From contig CM051455.1 in NCBI GenBank assembly GCA_028274465.1, positions 94,124,365 through 94,188,364 of the forward strand: 64,000 nt of DNA. Reading direction: 5' to 3'. This DNA is from Plantago ovata (taxonomy: Eukaryota; Streptophyta; Magnoliopsida; Lamiales; Plantaginaceae). Numbering within the stretch: position 1 is the first letter of the stretch; the number at the start of each line of letters is the position of its first letter. The position numbers were made by a program, and so were the translations under genes. The notes beneath the pieces are model-generated. The model saw only the letters and a list, made by a program, of their open reading frames with translations. It had not been told where the DNA came from and did no database searches. Shown piece by piece: positions 45,471 to 58,567 of the stretch.

Positions 45471-47330
45471 AACTCCCCAAACCGAATCTTTGCTTTTCCT
45501 CAAGCAACTAGCTAGACTCTATGCAAACTACATGCAACACAAAGAGGAGTCTCATGCCAAACAAGAAGAACTAATCTATTGTATCTACCAAATGCTCATG
45601 AACAAAGACCATACAAATCATAACATGGAAGTAGGTTGAAGAATGCCTCGATTGAACCTATACACATTCACATATGCACTTTGTTAAACAAGGGAGTCTT
45701 TCATAACATTCTCTACTTGGACCTAGTCAATGACGACGTAATGATGCATATTAAAATACAAATGGTTGCCCCGTGCCTATGAAACTGAGGGCTTACTACT
45801 GTTCACCAAGTGAGACTTTCCCTCAAGAGAGGTCGAACCAATACTGGCTCTCATCGAACGAAGGAGGGATCCCTAATAGACAACACTATCCTATTCTACC
45901 CGACTCTTAAAGCAAAAACTCTTCACCACTTCCTGAATGGCAGGACGAGGGTGGTCTAGAACAAGCCTTGGACTAGGCGACACGGAAACACAAGGAAGAA
46001 TTTACAACTCGATTACAAACTACTACAAAAGCTGAAAAAAAGATGCAACTCTTTTCTAATCTGGTTTTTGGCTTGCTTGGACCCTTCTTTTGTTTTTTGG
46101 GTCTTATTGTTTTTCATTTTTTTTCTTTTTTCTCTTTATTTTTTTCTTTTTCCAGATTTCAGGAATTTTAAATTATTCTTCTCCTTTTTTTTTTTTTTTT
46201 TTGTATATAGCCAGCAGTAGCATAATGAAAGGAAATAACAACGACCTCCCCAAACCTATTCGAAAGTTCGAATAGGTTGGAGCACCATTAGCACAATGAA
46301 AGGAAATAACAACGACTCAGTTATACGAAAAACAAGCCATAACAATGGTAACCCCATCCCCAAACCTATCCGTTAGAATATGTTTCAAACAAAGGATCAC
46401 ACACCTCACTCTACCTCCTTCCTAGGCGTTTAGAAATCTCAAAAGCAAGGTGAAGACTTGTTGCCTCTTAGGTACATAATTACACGAGAATACAACCAAA
46501 GACTCTAACATGCAACATTTTATAAGGCCTTCGCGAACCGCAGTAGAGAAAACACCACGTAGTGACGTCGAGACTACCAAGTTTAACTAGTGCACATACG
46601 AATATGACAAGCCAAGCGAGACAAACCTCAAACTATTCCTTAGAGATGCAATGTATGGTCAATGGTCGAAAACACTTAGTCTATACAATAAAAAAGTTCA
46701 AAAAAATTGACAATAAACTCCACAAAATATCATGCAAAACTAGACTAAGGATGAATGCATACGAACAAACTAAATCCTAAGAAAGCGGTAAACGTGCAAA
46801 CAAAGGTACAAGATACAATACTCAACGACACAAGTCATACAAAACTAACATCATAATTCACATAACACACCCCCCCCCCCACATGAAGCTCAAGATGGTC
46901 CCCAACAAAAGAGAGAATGAGGAATGTAAAGTGATATTAGATGTTACCGAAAATGTGGCCTCTGTCGGCAGAGTATACCAGAATGGACATGTTAAAATAC
47001 TAGTAATCCACGTCATAATCCCCGTAATAGTCGTTCCACATGTCAGAGAGAAGATCCTGGGACTACTGTAAGGTCTCATGCTGACGGTCCAAGAGCATCT
47101 ACTGCTGCAAAATGAGCTGCCTCTCGTTCCGACGATGCTCCTCTGCGAGTTCCCAGTCACGGTTGCGCTGGGCAACATAACCATCAAGAGTATGCTGCAA
47201 CCCTTGTACAGTGGTGGTCAGAGTTGCAACATTCTCATCGAACCCACAAAATCCGTCATCAAGGTAGGTCCTGAGCTCAGTAAAATCAAACCCCCTGGAA
47301 CCACGTGTTACCCGCGGTTGCTGCTGTGAC
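45471..47330 (-). other. E internal region 2
   Basis: Same order as region 1. The first hairpin is extended to AACCTATTCGAA / TTCGAATAGGTT (about 46253-46278). Gag-like frame at the right end with the shared TAG. Confidence 0.75.
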
Positions 47331-48165
47331 TGATGAACGAGATTGTCAGACTCGAACAATCAAATAAATTTGTTTGAAAGCCAAAGGGCAACTCACAACT
47401 ACACAAAACACGTAGTGCAGAGGCAAGATGGCCTCGAGTGTCGATCTCTAGGGACTTAACTAGCTTTAACAAAATAACTATTATAAATTCAGAAAATAAA
47501 TTTGACTTAGCTTAACATAACAATATATACAAAGTTACCACCGAGGGTTGTCAATCTTCGGTGAATTGCTAAACTCACAAGTTTCTAGCAAGGTGAAACC
47601 AAAAGATGTCCAAATCTCTACCTTGGTGCTCCAAATTGCTAAGATAAAGTAGTTCTAAGAGAAAAAAATACCCAGAACAAGCTCTAAGGTTTATGTCTGC
47701 AAAATTATGATCTCAGATCTGAAAATTCACAACTTTACAAATTATATATAGTAGCTGTCGGAACCTCCCAGGTGGACGGCCTGGCACCAGGCGGACCGCC
47801 GGAAACCCGGCAGACCGCCTGGGGTGGCAGGCGGTGCACCTGGCAAGGGCAGAGAATTGCCCGTGCTTTTTCTTCCTCCAAGTCTTCAATTTTGGCCTTG
47901 GGCACGGTTTTGAGCTCCGTCGGTCTTATGGCCTGGAAACACGTCCCGGTACTCCTTGACACACCACGGGTGATCTTGTTGCACCAACACTTCAATGTTT
48001 CGCCATGATTCATATCCAGAAGTGCGATTTTCACCTAAATCCTGAAAATAACAAAGAAAATCTAAACGTGACACTATTCTAACAAGACGCAATAAAAATG
48101 CACACTAGAGGATAGATAAATTGGTGAAAAAGAACCGAATGCTAGTGTAAAAAACGCTGTCATCA
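47331..48165 (-). repeat. E LTR 3, internally deleted
   Basis: 835 bases with the same deletion as LTR 2, and near-identical to it. Confidence 0.88.
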
Positions 48166-50023
48166 AACTCCCCAAACCGAATCTTTGCTTTTCCTCAAGC
48201 AACTAGCTAGACTCTATGCAAACTACATGCAACACAAAGAGGAGTCTCATGCCAAACAAGAAGAACTAATCTATTGTATCTACCAAATGCTCATGAACAA
48301 AGACCATACAAATCATAACATGGAAGTAGGTTGAAGAATGCCTCGATTGAACCTATACACATTCACATATGCACTTTGTTAAACAAGGGAGTCTTTCATA
48401 ACATTCTCTACTTGGACCTAGTCAATGACGACGTAATGATGCATATTAAAATACAAATGGTTGCCCCGTGCCTATGAAACTGAGGGCTTACTACTGTTCA
48501 CCAAGTGAGACTTTCCCTCAAGAGAGGTCGAACCAATACTGGCTCTCATCGAACGAAGGAGGGATCCCTAATAGACAACACTATCCTATTCTACCCGACT
48601 CTTAAAGCAAAAACTCTTCACCACTTCCTGAATGGCAGGACGAGGGTGGTCTAGAACAAGCCTTGGACTAGGCGACACGGAAACACAAGGAAGAATTTAC
48701 AACTCGATTACAAACTACTACAAAAGCTGAAAAAAAGATGCAACTCTTTTCTAATCTGGTTTTTGGCTTGCTTGGACCCTTCTTTTGTTTTTTGGGTCTT
48801 ATTGTTTTTCATTTTTTTTCTTTTTTTCTCTTTATTTTTTTATTTTTCCAGATTTCAGGAATTTTAAATTATTCTTCTCTTTTTTTTTTTTTTTTTTGTA
48901 TATAGCCAGCAGTAGCATAATGAAAGGAAATAACAACGACCTCCCCAAACCTATTCGAAAGTTCGAATAGGTTGGAGCACCATTAGCACAATGAAAGGAA
49001 ATAACAACGACTCAGTTATACGAAAAACAAGCCATAACAATGGTAACCCCATCCCCAAACCTATCCGTTAGAATATGTTTCAAACAAAGGATCACACACC
49101 TCACTCTACCTCCTTCCTAGGCGTTTAGAAATCTCAAAAGCAAGGTGAAGACTTGTTGCCTCTTAGGTACATAATTACACGAGAATACAACCAAAGACAC
49201 TAACATGCAACATTTTATAAGGCCTTCGCGAACCGCAGTAGAGAAAACACCACATAGTGACGCCGAGACTACCAAGTTTAACTAGTGCACATACGAATAT
49301 GACAAGCCAAGCGAGACAAACCTCAAACTATTCCTTAGAGATGCAATGTATGGTCAATGGTCGAAAACACTTAGTCTATACAATAAAAAAGTTCAAAAAA
49401 ATTGACAATAAACTCCACACAATATCATGCAAAACTAGACTAAGGATGAATGCATACGAACAAACTAAATCCTAAGAAAGCGGTAAACGTGCAAACAAAG
49501 GTACAAGATACAATACTCAACGACACAAGTCATACAAAACTAACATCATAATTCACATAACACCCCCCCCCCCACATGAAGCTCAAGATGGTCCCCAACA
49601 AAAGAGAGAATGAGGAATGTAAAGTGATATTAGATGTTACCGAAAATGTGGCCTCTGTCGGCTGAGTATACCAGAATGGACATGTGAAAATACTAGTAAT
49701 CCACGTCATAATCCCCGTAATAGTCGTTCCACATTTCAGAGAGAAGATCCTGGGACTACTGTAAGGTCTCATGCTGACGGGCCAAGAGCATCTACTGCTG
49801 CAAAATGACCTGCCTCTCGTTCCGACGATGCTCCTCTGCGAGTTCCCAGTCACGGTTGCGCTGGGCAACATAACCATCAAGAGTATGCTGCAACCCTTGT
49901 ACAGTGGTGGTCAGAGTTGCAACATTCTCATCGAACCCACGGAATCCGTCATCAAGGTAGGTCCTGAGCTCAGTAAAATCAAACCCCCTGGAACCACGTG
50001 TTACCCGCGGTGGCTGCTGTGAC
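48166..50023 (-). other. E internal region 3
   Basis: Near-identical to region 2, including the extended hairpin, T tract, C tract (about 49561) and gag-like frame. Confidence 0.75.
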
Positions 50024-50858
50024 TGATGAACGAGATTGTCAGACTCGAACAATCGAATAAATTTGTTTGAAAGCCAAAGGGCAACTCACAACTACACAAA
50101 ACACGTAGTGCAGAGGCAAGATGACCTCGAGTGTCGATCTCTAGGGACTTAACTAGCTTTAACAAAATAACTATTATAAATTCAGAAAATAAATTTGACT
50201 TAGCTTAACATAACAATATATACAAAGTTACCACCGAGGGTTGTCAATCTTCGGTGAATTGCTAAACTCACAAGTTTCTAGCAAGGTGAAACCAAAAGAT
50301 GTCCAAATCTCTACCTTGGTGCTCCAAATTGCTAAGATAAAGTAGTTCTAAGAGAAAAAAATACCCAGAACAAGCTCTAAGGTTTATGTCTGCAAAATTA
50401 TGATCTCAGATCTGAAAATTCACAACTTTACAAATTATATATAGTAGCTGTCGGAACCTCCCAGGTGGACGGCCTGGCACCAGGCGGACCGCCGGAAACC
50501 CGGCAGACCGCCTGGGGTGGCAGGCGGTGCACCTGGCAAGGGTAGAGAATTGCCCGTGCTTTTTCTTCCTCCAAGTCTTCAATTTTGGCCTTGGGCACGG
50601 TTTTGAGCTCCGTCGGTCTTATGGCCTGGAAACACGTCCCGGTACTCCTTGACACACCACGGGTGATCTTGTTGCACCAACACTTCAATGTTTCGCCATG
50701 ATTCATATCCAGAAGTGCGATTTTCACCTAAATCCTGAAAATAACAAAGAAAATCTAAACGTGACACTATTCTAACAAGACGCAATAAAAATGCACACTA
50801 GAGGATAGATAAATTGGTGAAAAAGAACCGAATGCTAGTGTAAAAAACGCTGTCATCA
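50024..50858 (-). repeat. E LTR 4, internally deleted
   Basis: 835 bases with the same deletion as LTRs 2 and 3. Confidence 0.88.
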
Positions 50859-52716
50859 AACTCCCCAAACCGAATCTTTGCTTTTCCTCAAGCAACTAGC
50901 TAGACTCTATGCAAACTACATGCAACACAAAGAGGAGTCTCATGCCAAACAAGAAGAACTAATCTATTGTATCTACCAAATGCTCATGAACAAAGACCAT
51001 ACAAATCATAACATGGAAGTAGGTTGAAGAATGCCTCGATTGAACCTATACACATTCACATATGCACTTTGTTAAACAAGGGAGTCTTTCATAACATTCT
51101 CTACTTGGACCTAGTCAATGACGACGTAATGATGCATATTAAAATACAAATGGTTGCCCCGTGCCTATGAAACTGAGGGCTTACTACTGTTCACCAAGTG
51201 AGACTTTCCCTCAAGAGAGGTCGAACCAATACTGGCTCTCATCGAACGAAGGAGGGATCCCTAATAGACAACACTATCCTATTCTACCCGACTCTTAAAG
51301 CAAAAACTCTTCACCACTTCCTGAATGGCAGGACGAGGGTGGTCTAGAACAAGCCTTGGACTAGGCGACACGGAAACACAAGGAAGAATTTACAACTCGA
51401 TTACAAACTACTACAAAAGCTGAAAAAAAGATGCAACTCTTTTCTAATCTGGTTTTTGGCTTGCTTGGACCCTTCTTTTGTTTTTTGGGTCTTATTGTTT
51501 TTCATTTTTTTTCTTTTTTTCTCTTTATTTTTTTATTTTTCCAGATTTCAGGAATTTTAAATTATTCTTCTCTTTTTTTTTTTTTTTTTTGTATATAGCC
51601 AGCAGTAGCATAATGAAAGGAAATAACAACGACCTCCCCAAACCTATTCGAAAGTTCGAATAGGTTGGAGCACCATTAGCACAATGAAAGGAAATAACAA
51701 CGACTCAGTTATACGAAAAACAAGCCATAACAATGGTAACCCCATCCCCAAACCTATCCGTTAGAATATGTTTCAAACAAAGGATCACACACCTCACTCT
51801 ACCTCCTTCCTAGGCGTTTAGAAATCTCAAAAGCAAGGTGAAGACTTGTTGCCTCTTAGGTACATAATTACACGAGAATACAACCAAAGACACTAACATG
51901 CAACATTTTATAAGGCCTTCGCGAACCGCAGTAGAGAAAACACCACATAGTGACGCCGAGACTACCAAGTTTAACTAGTGCACATACGAATATGACAAGC
52001 CAAGCGAGACAAACCTCAAACTATTCCTTAGAGATGCAATGTATGGTCAATGGTCGAAAACACTTAGTCTATACAATAAAAAAGTTCAAAAAAATTGACA
52101 ATAAACTCCACACAATATCATGCAAAACTAGACTAAGGATGAATGCATACGAACAAACTAAATCCTAAGAAAGCGGTAAACGTGCAAACAAAGGTACAAG
52201 ATACAATACTCAACGACACAAGTCATACAAAACTAACATCATAATTCACATAAAACCCACCCACATGAAGCTCAAGCTTTTCCACATCAAAAGGGAGAAT
52301 GAGGAATGTAAAGTGATACTAGCTAGATGTTACCGAATGTGTGGCCTCTGTCGGCTGAGTATACCAAAATGGACATGTGAAAAGACTAGTAATCCGGGTC
52401 ATAATGCCGGTAATAATTGTTCCACATGTCAGAGAGAAGATCCTGGGACTGCTGTAAGGTCTCCTGCTCACGGTCCAAGAGCATCTGCTGCTGCAAAATG
52501 AGCTGCCTCTCGTTCCGGCGATGCTCCTCCGCGAGTTCTCAGTCACGTTTGCGCTGGGCAACATAACCATCAACATTATGCTGCAACCCCTGTACAGTGG
52601 TGGTCAGAGTTGCAACATTCTTATCGAACCCACGAAATCTGTCATTAAGGTAGGTCCTGAGCTCAGTAAAATCAAACCCCCTGGAACCACGTGTTATCCG
52701 TGGTGGCTGCTGTGAC
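50859..52716 (-). other. E internal region 4
   Basis: Left part equals regions 2 and 3. From about 52250 the sequence diverges (no C tract, different substitutions, no TAG in the gag-like frame), so it looks recombinant between unit types. Confidence 0.7.
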
Positions 52717-54002
52717 TGATGAACGAGATTGTCAAACTCGAAAAATCAAATAAATTTTGTTTGAAAGCCAAAGGGCAACTCACAACTACACAAAATACGT
52801 AGTGTAGAGGCAAGATGACCTCGAGTGTCGAGCTCTAGGGACTTAACTAGCTTTAACCAAATAACTATTATAAATTCAGAAAATAAATTTGACTTAACTT
52901 AACAATATATGATGAGAGCTGCTGATAGTATGCTCATTCTAAGCATCGGGTTCTAATTATGCATGAAAGTGCAACGCGTACTGCTTTAAAAGTAATTCGA
53001 ATTAACAAACACCAAAAGACAGATTTGTAGACGTGTATTTTGAAAGCTTCCAATCTATACTAATACTTGGCTAAGGTTGTCAGGCTTAGTTCAAGTAGTA
53101 CTTGATAATTATAATTATTGAAATCGATGATCTTGAATTGTTCTAGTGTTTCTAACACTTTTATACGAAGATATTTGGCTTGGTCGGATCAAAGAATCGA
53201 ATAAAACAATTATACAAGTAAAAGACTCAGAAACTCAATCCTGCATAATATGAACCATACCTACGAATTACATACTATCGCCAACTAGAAACTTAGCTAC
53301 TCATATCAAAATCGAAATCAATACAAGCAATCATAGATGAAAACATAATTGAATTGAAAGATAGAATATGAAAAAGGTGAGATACAAAGTTACATCCGAG
53401 GGTTGTCAATCTCCGGTGAATTGCTAAACTCACAAGTTTCTAGCAAGGTGAGATCAAAAGATGTCCAAATCTCTACCTTCGTGCTCCAAATTGCTAAGAT
53501 AAAGCAGTTCTAAGAGAAAAAATACCCAGAACAAGCTCTAGGGTTTATGTCTGCAAATTTATGATCTAAGATCTGAAAATTCGCAATTTTACAAGTTATA
53601 TATAGTAGCTGTCGGAACCTCCCAGGCGGACCGCCGGACACCAGGCGGACCGCCTGGGGTGCCAGGCGGTGCGCCTGACACGGGCAAAGAATTGTCCGTC
53701 CTTTTTCTTCCTCCAAGTCTTCAATTTTGGCTTTGGGCACGTTTTTGAGCTAAAAAATCGGTCTTTTGGCCTGGAAACATGTCCCGGTACTCCTTGACAC
53801 ACCACGGGTGATATCGTTGCACCAAAACTCCAATGTTTCACAATGATTCATATCCAAAAGTGCGATTTTCACCTAAATCCTGAAAATAACAAAGAAAATG
53901 GAAACGTGACACAATTCTAACAAAATGCACTAAAATGCATGCAAGAGGATAGCTAAATTGGTGAAAAAGACCCGAATGATAGTGTAAAAAACACTGTCAT
54001 CA
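52717..54002 (-). repeat. E LTR 5, full length
   Basis: 1286 bases, without the deletion of LTRs 2-4, and more diverged from them. Palindrome cluster at about 53617-53700. Confidence 0.88.
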
Positions 54003-55653
54003 AACTCCCCAAACCGAACATTTGCTTGTCCTCAAGCAACTAGCTAGACTCTATGCAAACTACATGCAACACAAAGAGGAGTCTCATGCCAAAGAACAAG
54101 AACTAATCTATTGTATCTACCAAATGCTCATGAACAAAGACCATACAAATCATGACATGGAAGAAGGTTGAAGAACGCCTCGATTAAAACTATACACATT
54201 CACATATGCACTTTGTTTAATAAGGGAGTCTCTTGTAACATTCTGTACCTGGACCTAGTCAATGACGACGTAATGATGCATATTAAAATACAAATGGTTG
54301 CCCCGTGCCTATGAAACTGAGGGCTTACTACTGTTCACCAAGTGAGACTTTACCTCAAGAGAGGTCGAACCAATACTGGCTCTCATCAAATGAAGGAGGG
54401 TTCCCTAATAGACAACACTCCCCTATTCTACTCGACTCTTAAAGCAAAAACTCCTCACCACTTCCTGAACGGCAGGACGAGGGTGGTCTAGAACAGGCCT
54501 TGGACTAGGCGACACGAAAACACAAGGAAGAATTTAGAACTCGATTATAAACTACTACAAAAGCTGAAAAATAATGCAATACTTTGCTAAAACTGGTTTT
54601 TGGCTTGCTTGGACCCTTCTTTTGTTTTTTTTTGGGTCTTATTATTTTTTTCCTTTTTTTTCTTTTGTCTTTTTTTTTGTATATAGCCAACAGTAGCAGA
54701 ATGAAAGGAAATAACAACGACTCTACAACGCCCTCCCCAAACCTATTCGAAAGAATAGGTTGGAGCACAAACTCACAAAGAAGAAGAAATAAAAACAAAG
54801 TCAACATGACTCAACTATACGAAGAACAAGTCATACAAATGGTAACCCCCTCCCCAAACCTATTCGTTAGAATAAGTTCCAAATAAAGGATCACACACCT
54901 CACTCTACCTCCTTCCTAGGCATTTAGTAATCTCAAAAAGCAAGGTGAAGACTTGTTGCCTCTTAGGTACATAATTACACGAGAATACAACCAAAGTCTC
55001 TAACATGCAATATTTTATAAGGCCTTCGCGAACCGCAGTAGAGAAAACACTACATAGTGATGTCGTGACTACCAAGTTTAACTAATGCACATACGAATAG
55101 GACAAGCCAAGTGAGACAAACCTCAAACTATTCCATAGAAATGCAATGCATGGTCAATGGTCAATAACACTTAGTCTATACAATAAAAAAGTTCAAAAAA
55201 TTTGGCAATAAACTCCACACAATATCATGCAAAACTAGACTAAGGATGAATGCATACGAACAAACTAAATCCTAAGAAAGCGGTGAACGTGCAAACAAAG
55301 GTACAAGTTACAATACTCAACGACACAAGTCATACAAAACTAACATCATAATTCACATAACACCCCCCCACATGAAGCTCAAGCTGGTCCCCAGCAAAAG
55401 AGAGAATGAGGAATGTAAAGTGATACTAGATGTTACCGAATGTATGGCCTATGTCGGCTGAGTATACAAGAATGGACATGTGAAAAGACTAGTAATCCGG
55501 GTCATAATCCTCGTAATAGTCGTTCCACATGTCAGAGAGAAGATCCTGGGACTGCTGTAGGGTCTCCTGCTGATGGTCCAAGAGCATCTGCGGCTGCAAA
55601 ATGAGCTGCCTCTCGTTCCGGTGATGCTCCTCCGTGAGTGTCAAGAGTATGCT
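54003..55653 (-). other. E internal region 5, cut by copia D
   Basis: PPT, T tract, hairpins near 54739 and 54860, and a gag-like frame (55489-55653) reading EEHHRNERQLIL...DMWNDYYEDYDPDY without the TAG. About 35 bases are missing near 55638, and copia D starts at 55654. Confidence 0.75.
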
Positions 55654-57200
55654 TGTTAGGAAACTTGTAATTTTGATGAGCAATTAACCATGCTAAATTA
55701 AGGAAAGTCCAGTAACTAGTACTCTTAATGTCCATAGGAATTTAGAATTTTAGAGGACATTGTAAAAGAGGAACGTTTGCTGAAGACTTAGAGTAGGTGC
55801 TAGATAGGTGTTTTAACCGCTTATGATGTATCTTGTTTTCTGAAAAGAAAAACAACCTATTGAAGCATTTGCTGATGATGTACTTTGTTTACACAAAAAA
55901 CTATTGAAGCATTTAGAACCGTTTAGAAACTTGAAGAATTCGAAAACTGAAGACTAGAAGATTTCTGAAGATGGTATCTACAAAGGCACATGTTGCTCAG
56001 AAAGTGGAAACATCAGCAACAACTTGCATAAGTGAAAATCTAAACGACAGAGTAGGTTGTGCTTGCTGAAACTGAGACTGACCACTTGTTGAAAAACATA
56101 TGTGACCTCCTTGCTGAAAGTACTTGCATTTGCGCTCCAACGTTCATATTTGAATCTCGTTCAAATGAACATTAAATGCAAAGCATGCACGCGAAGGACA
56201 TGATGACTAGAAGACAAATAAAGGACGCTGCTGAAAGTACAAAAGCAAGATAGTGACATCTTAAGGAACAAAGCCTTAGAATTCGAAATTCAAACGGCTC
56301 CCTTGATTTACTATAAATAGAGGTCATCCGGCAAAGAGTTGAAGTGTGTCAACAACGTGATCAAACTCTCACTTGTGCTTAAACTCACATACCCTTCAAA
56401 CACTCTTTACTGCCATTGATCCGTTCCAAGACTTAAAGCTTGAAAAAGCTACTTGTGAAGAAGTAGAACATACACGGCTAAGAAATTAGTTAAGTGTTCT
56501 TTCTTTCGAACAAGAACAAGTCTTGACACCAGAAACAATCAAACTTGTTTACTGCAAAGTATTCAAAGTTTTGTTTCTTAGATTACTTGTTGTAGCTGAA
56601 TAAGTATAATCAAGTTATCTCATCCCAAACCTCTCTAACTGAAAATACACCCTTTCAGGCGTGAAATTCAGGGGGAACTTAATCGAGCATAGTGTTTCTG
56701 ATTATAAGTCCCAAGTTTGGTGGAGAACAAGGTTCCGTTCAAGTGTGCTTTGGTTTCTGTTGAATCGCTCTAGATAGGTGTTGTAAGGAACCTCAAACTT
56801 GTCTTAGTGGATTCAGTCCTAGAAAGGACAATGTGGATTAGTTGAGAGATTACGCCACTCTCAGATACCACTATAAAAGTAAGTGTTTGTGTGATTTACT
56901 TACTGCATTTAGTTTTCAGCAAAGCATATCTATCTGTACACTGTCACTCTGTTCACTTGCTGAAACTATTATTTACTGACAAAGCACTTATTGTACAAAG
57001 ACTTCCGCTCTCTGATTTTAAGTATCATCAAAACTCGTTACTGAAAAGTAACTAGTGCTTGCTGAGAAAGTTAAGTATCAACAAACTCATTACTGAAAAG
57101 TAATAAGTCCTTGCTGAGAAAGTTTTAAACGACGAAAGTTTGAAAAGACTATTCACCCCCTCTCCCTCTAGTCTTTTCTTGTTGTTTAAAGGGACCAACA
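55654..57200 (+). repeat. 5' LTR of copia D
   Basis: 1547 bases, TGTTAGGAAACTTG to GACCAACA. TATA box 56311-56320. The duplicated hairpin unit lies at about 57019-57124, where the first stem is GTTACT/AGTAAC in place of ATTACT/AGTAAT. A small local duplication occurs near 55800-55920. Confidence 0.92.
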
Positions 57201-57202
57201 AG

Positions 57203-57214
57203 TGGTATCAGAGC
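57203..57214 (+). promoter_or_regulatory. primer-binding site of copia D
   Basis: TGGTATCAGAGC, two bases after the LTR. Confidence 0.92.
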
Positions 57215-57312
57215 TAGAGGTTCTTTAACCTTCAGCACTGAACCTAGATCCCCTTAGGTACTTTCCGTAAATCACTCTCACTTGATCAGTTTGGTAGTCT
57301 TTTGCTGACAGG

Positions 57313-58567
57313 ATGTCTTTTGGAGACGCTCCCTTGCTGAAGCTGGAAAACTACGAAAAATGGTGAAACAAAATGATGCTACATCTTGAGGCCATTAGTG
57401 ATGAGATGGTTACTGTCATTAATGATGGACCTATCAAGATCACTAAGGTTGAGAGAAGTTTTCCTCACAAAACCACAGAAGCTGGAAAAAAACTCTCTTA
57501 GGCGAACCAGTTGATACTGTCATTCCAAAACCAAGAGAAGAATAGACTTCCGACGAAGCCAAGAGATTCCGTCTTGATGGCCAAGTAAGAAATATCATCA
57601 TTCGATCAACTCCGGATACTATACAGTGCAAACTGTAGGGTGCCAAAACTGCTAAGGAAGCTTGGAAAATGGTTCAAGATCTTTGCGCTGGATCTGAAAA
57701 AACCAAGGAAAACAAACTCGAAGTGCTGAAGTTAAAGTTCCAGAACTTTAAACAAGGTACAAGTGAGTCACTGGAAGACTTGGACTCCAAATTCACAACT
57801 CTAGTTAGTGAGATGGCCGCCTTGGGAGTTGGAAATCTTTACTCAGATTCTGAGAAGGTGAAAACCATCATCAGAAGTCTGAACGAAGAATGGATCCACA
57901 CTCAAAATTTCTACTACAATCAAGGAATGCCAGACATCACACCTACAGAGTTGTTTTCTCATCTTGCTACTGTCAACTACGAGACAAAGCAAAGAGAAAA
58001 TGTGTTTGCTACAAAATCGCAAAACATTGCTCTTGCTGCAAAGCCGTCATCTTCTGAAAAGAAGAATGATAAAGAGCCCGCTGATGAAAATGCTTTAGTT
58101 GTTAAAAACATGAAGAAATTCATCAGTAAGGAACTTGAAAGGCGAAAAGCAAAAGAGAAGCTGAAAAAGCATCTTGGTAACAACTACCATAAATACAAGA
58201 ATGAGGCTAGCTCGCTGAACAAGCAAGCTCAGCAAGCAAACTCATTAGAAGAACCAGCAGTTGGAAATGATCTCTGCTTTTACTGCAAAAAGCCTGGACA
58301 CTTCAAAGCAAATTGTCCTTTACTGAAAGGCAAATCTGCTGAAAAGAAGAAGAAGTTCAAAAGAGCTTTTATTGTTGAAGAAAAGAAGAAGCTTCAAGCA
58401 AAAATCGATGCGTTGTGCATTGATACTAGCTCCGAAGACAGTGAGGAAGAAAGCTCAGACACTGAAGATGAAGAAGCCACTCTTGACGTAGAGATTGGTA
58501 AAGAAGTTTGTGGAATAGCCATGGAAGCTTATCAGGATGTGTCAAACTACGAATTCTGCCTTATGGC
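57313..58567 (+). pseudogene. copia D gag with intact zinc knuckle
   Basis: Starts MSFGDAPLLKLENYEKW and meets TGA at 57364-57366, probably from a CGA. A frame change follows near 57485, and TAG codons replace Trp at about 57543 and 57637. From 57669 the frame is open for over 300 codons: UBN2-like helices, KKHLGNNYHKYKNEAS, zinc knuckle CFYCKKPGHFKANC and an acidic Ser/Glu stretch (SSEDSEEESSDTEDEE). This is the best preserved gag of the family in the window. It is cut by element F at EFCLMA. Confidence 0.9.

Larger units (their letters stand above)
41577..55653 (-). mobile_element. tandem array of E-family retroelement units
   Basis: Five E LTRs (41577, 44646, 47331, 50024, 52717) alternate with five internal regions, all minus strand. 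Spacing of the inner units is 2685, 2693 and 2693 bases. Each internal region has the PPT at its low-coordinate end, a T-rich tract, the hairpin pair and a short gag-like frame. None has a PBS beside the LTR. The array ends where copia D is inserted. Confidence 0.88.
55654..58567 (+). mobile_element. SIRE-like copia D, 5' part
   Basis: 5' LTR, methionine-tRNA PBS and gag of the same family as copia A and B. It is inserted in E region 5 and interrupted at 58568 by the LTR of element F. Pol and the 3' LTR are not in the window. Confidence 0.9.

Noticed and set aside
46883..47329. Plus-strand frames opposite the E gag-like frame (MLTVQEHLL..., MKLKMVPNK...)
   Set aside because: They are antisense shadows of the minus-strand gag-like frame; the minus reading has the more plausible composition and matches element orientation.
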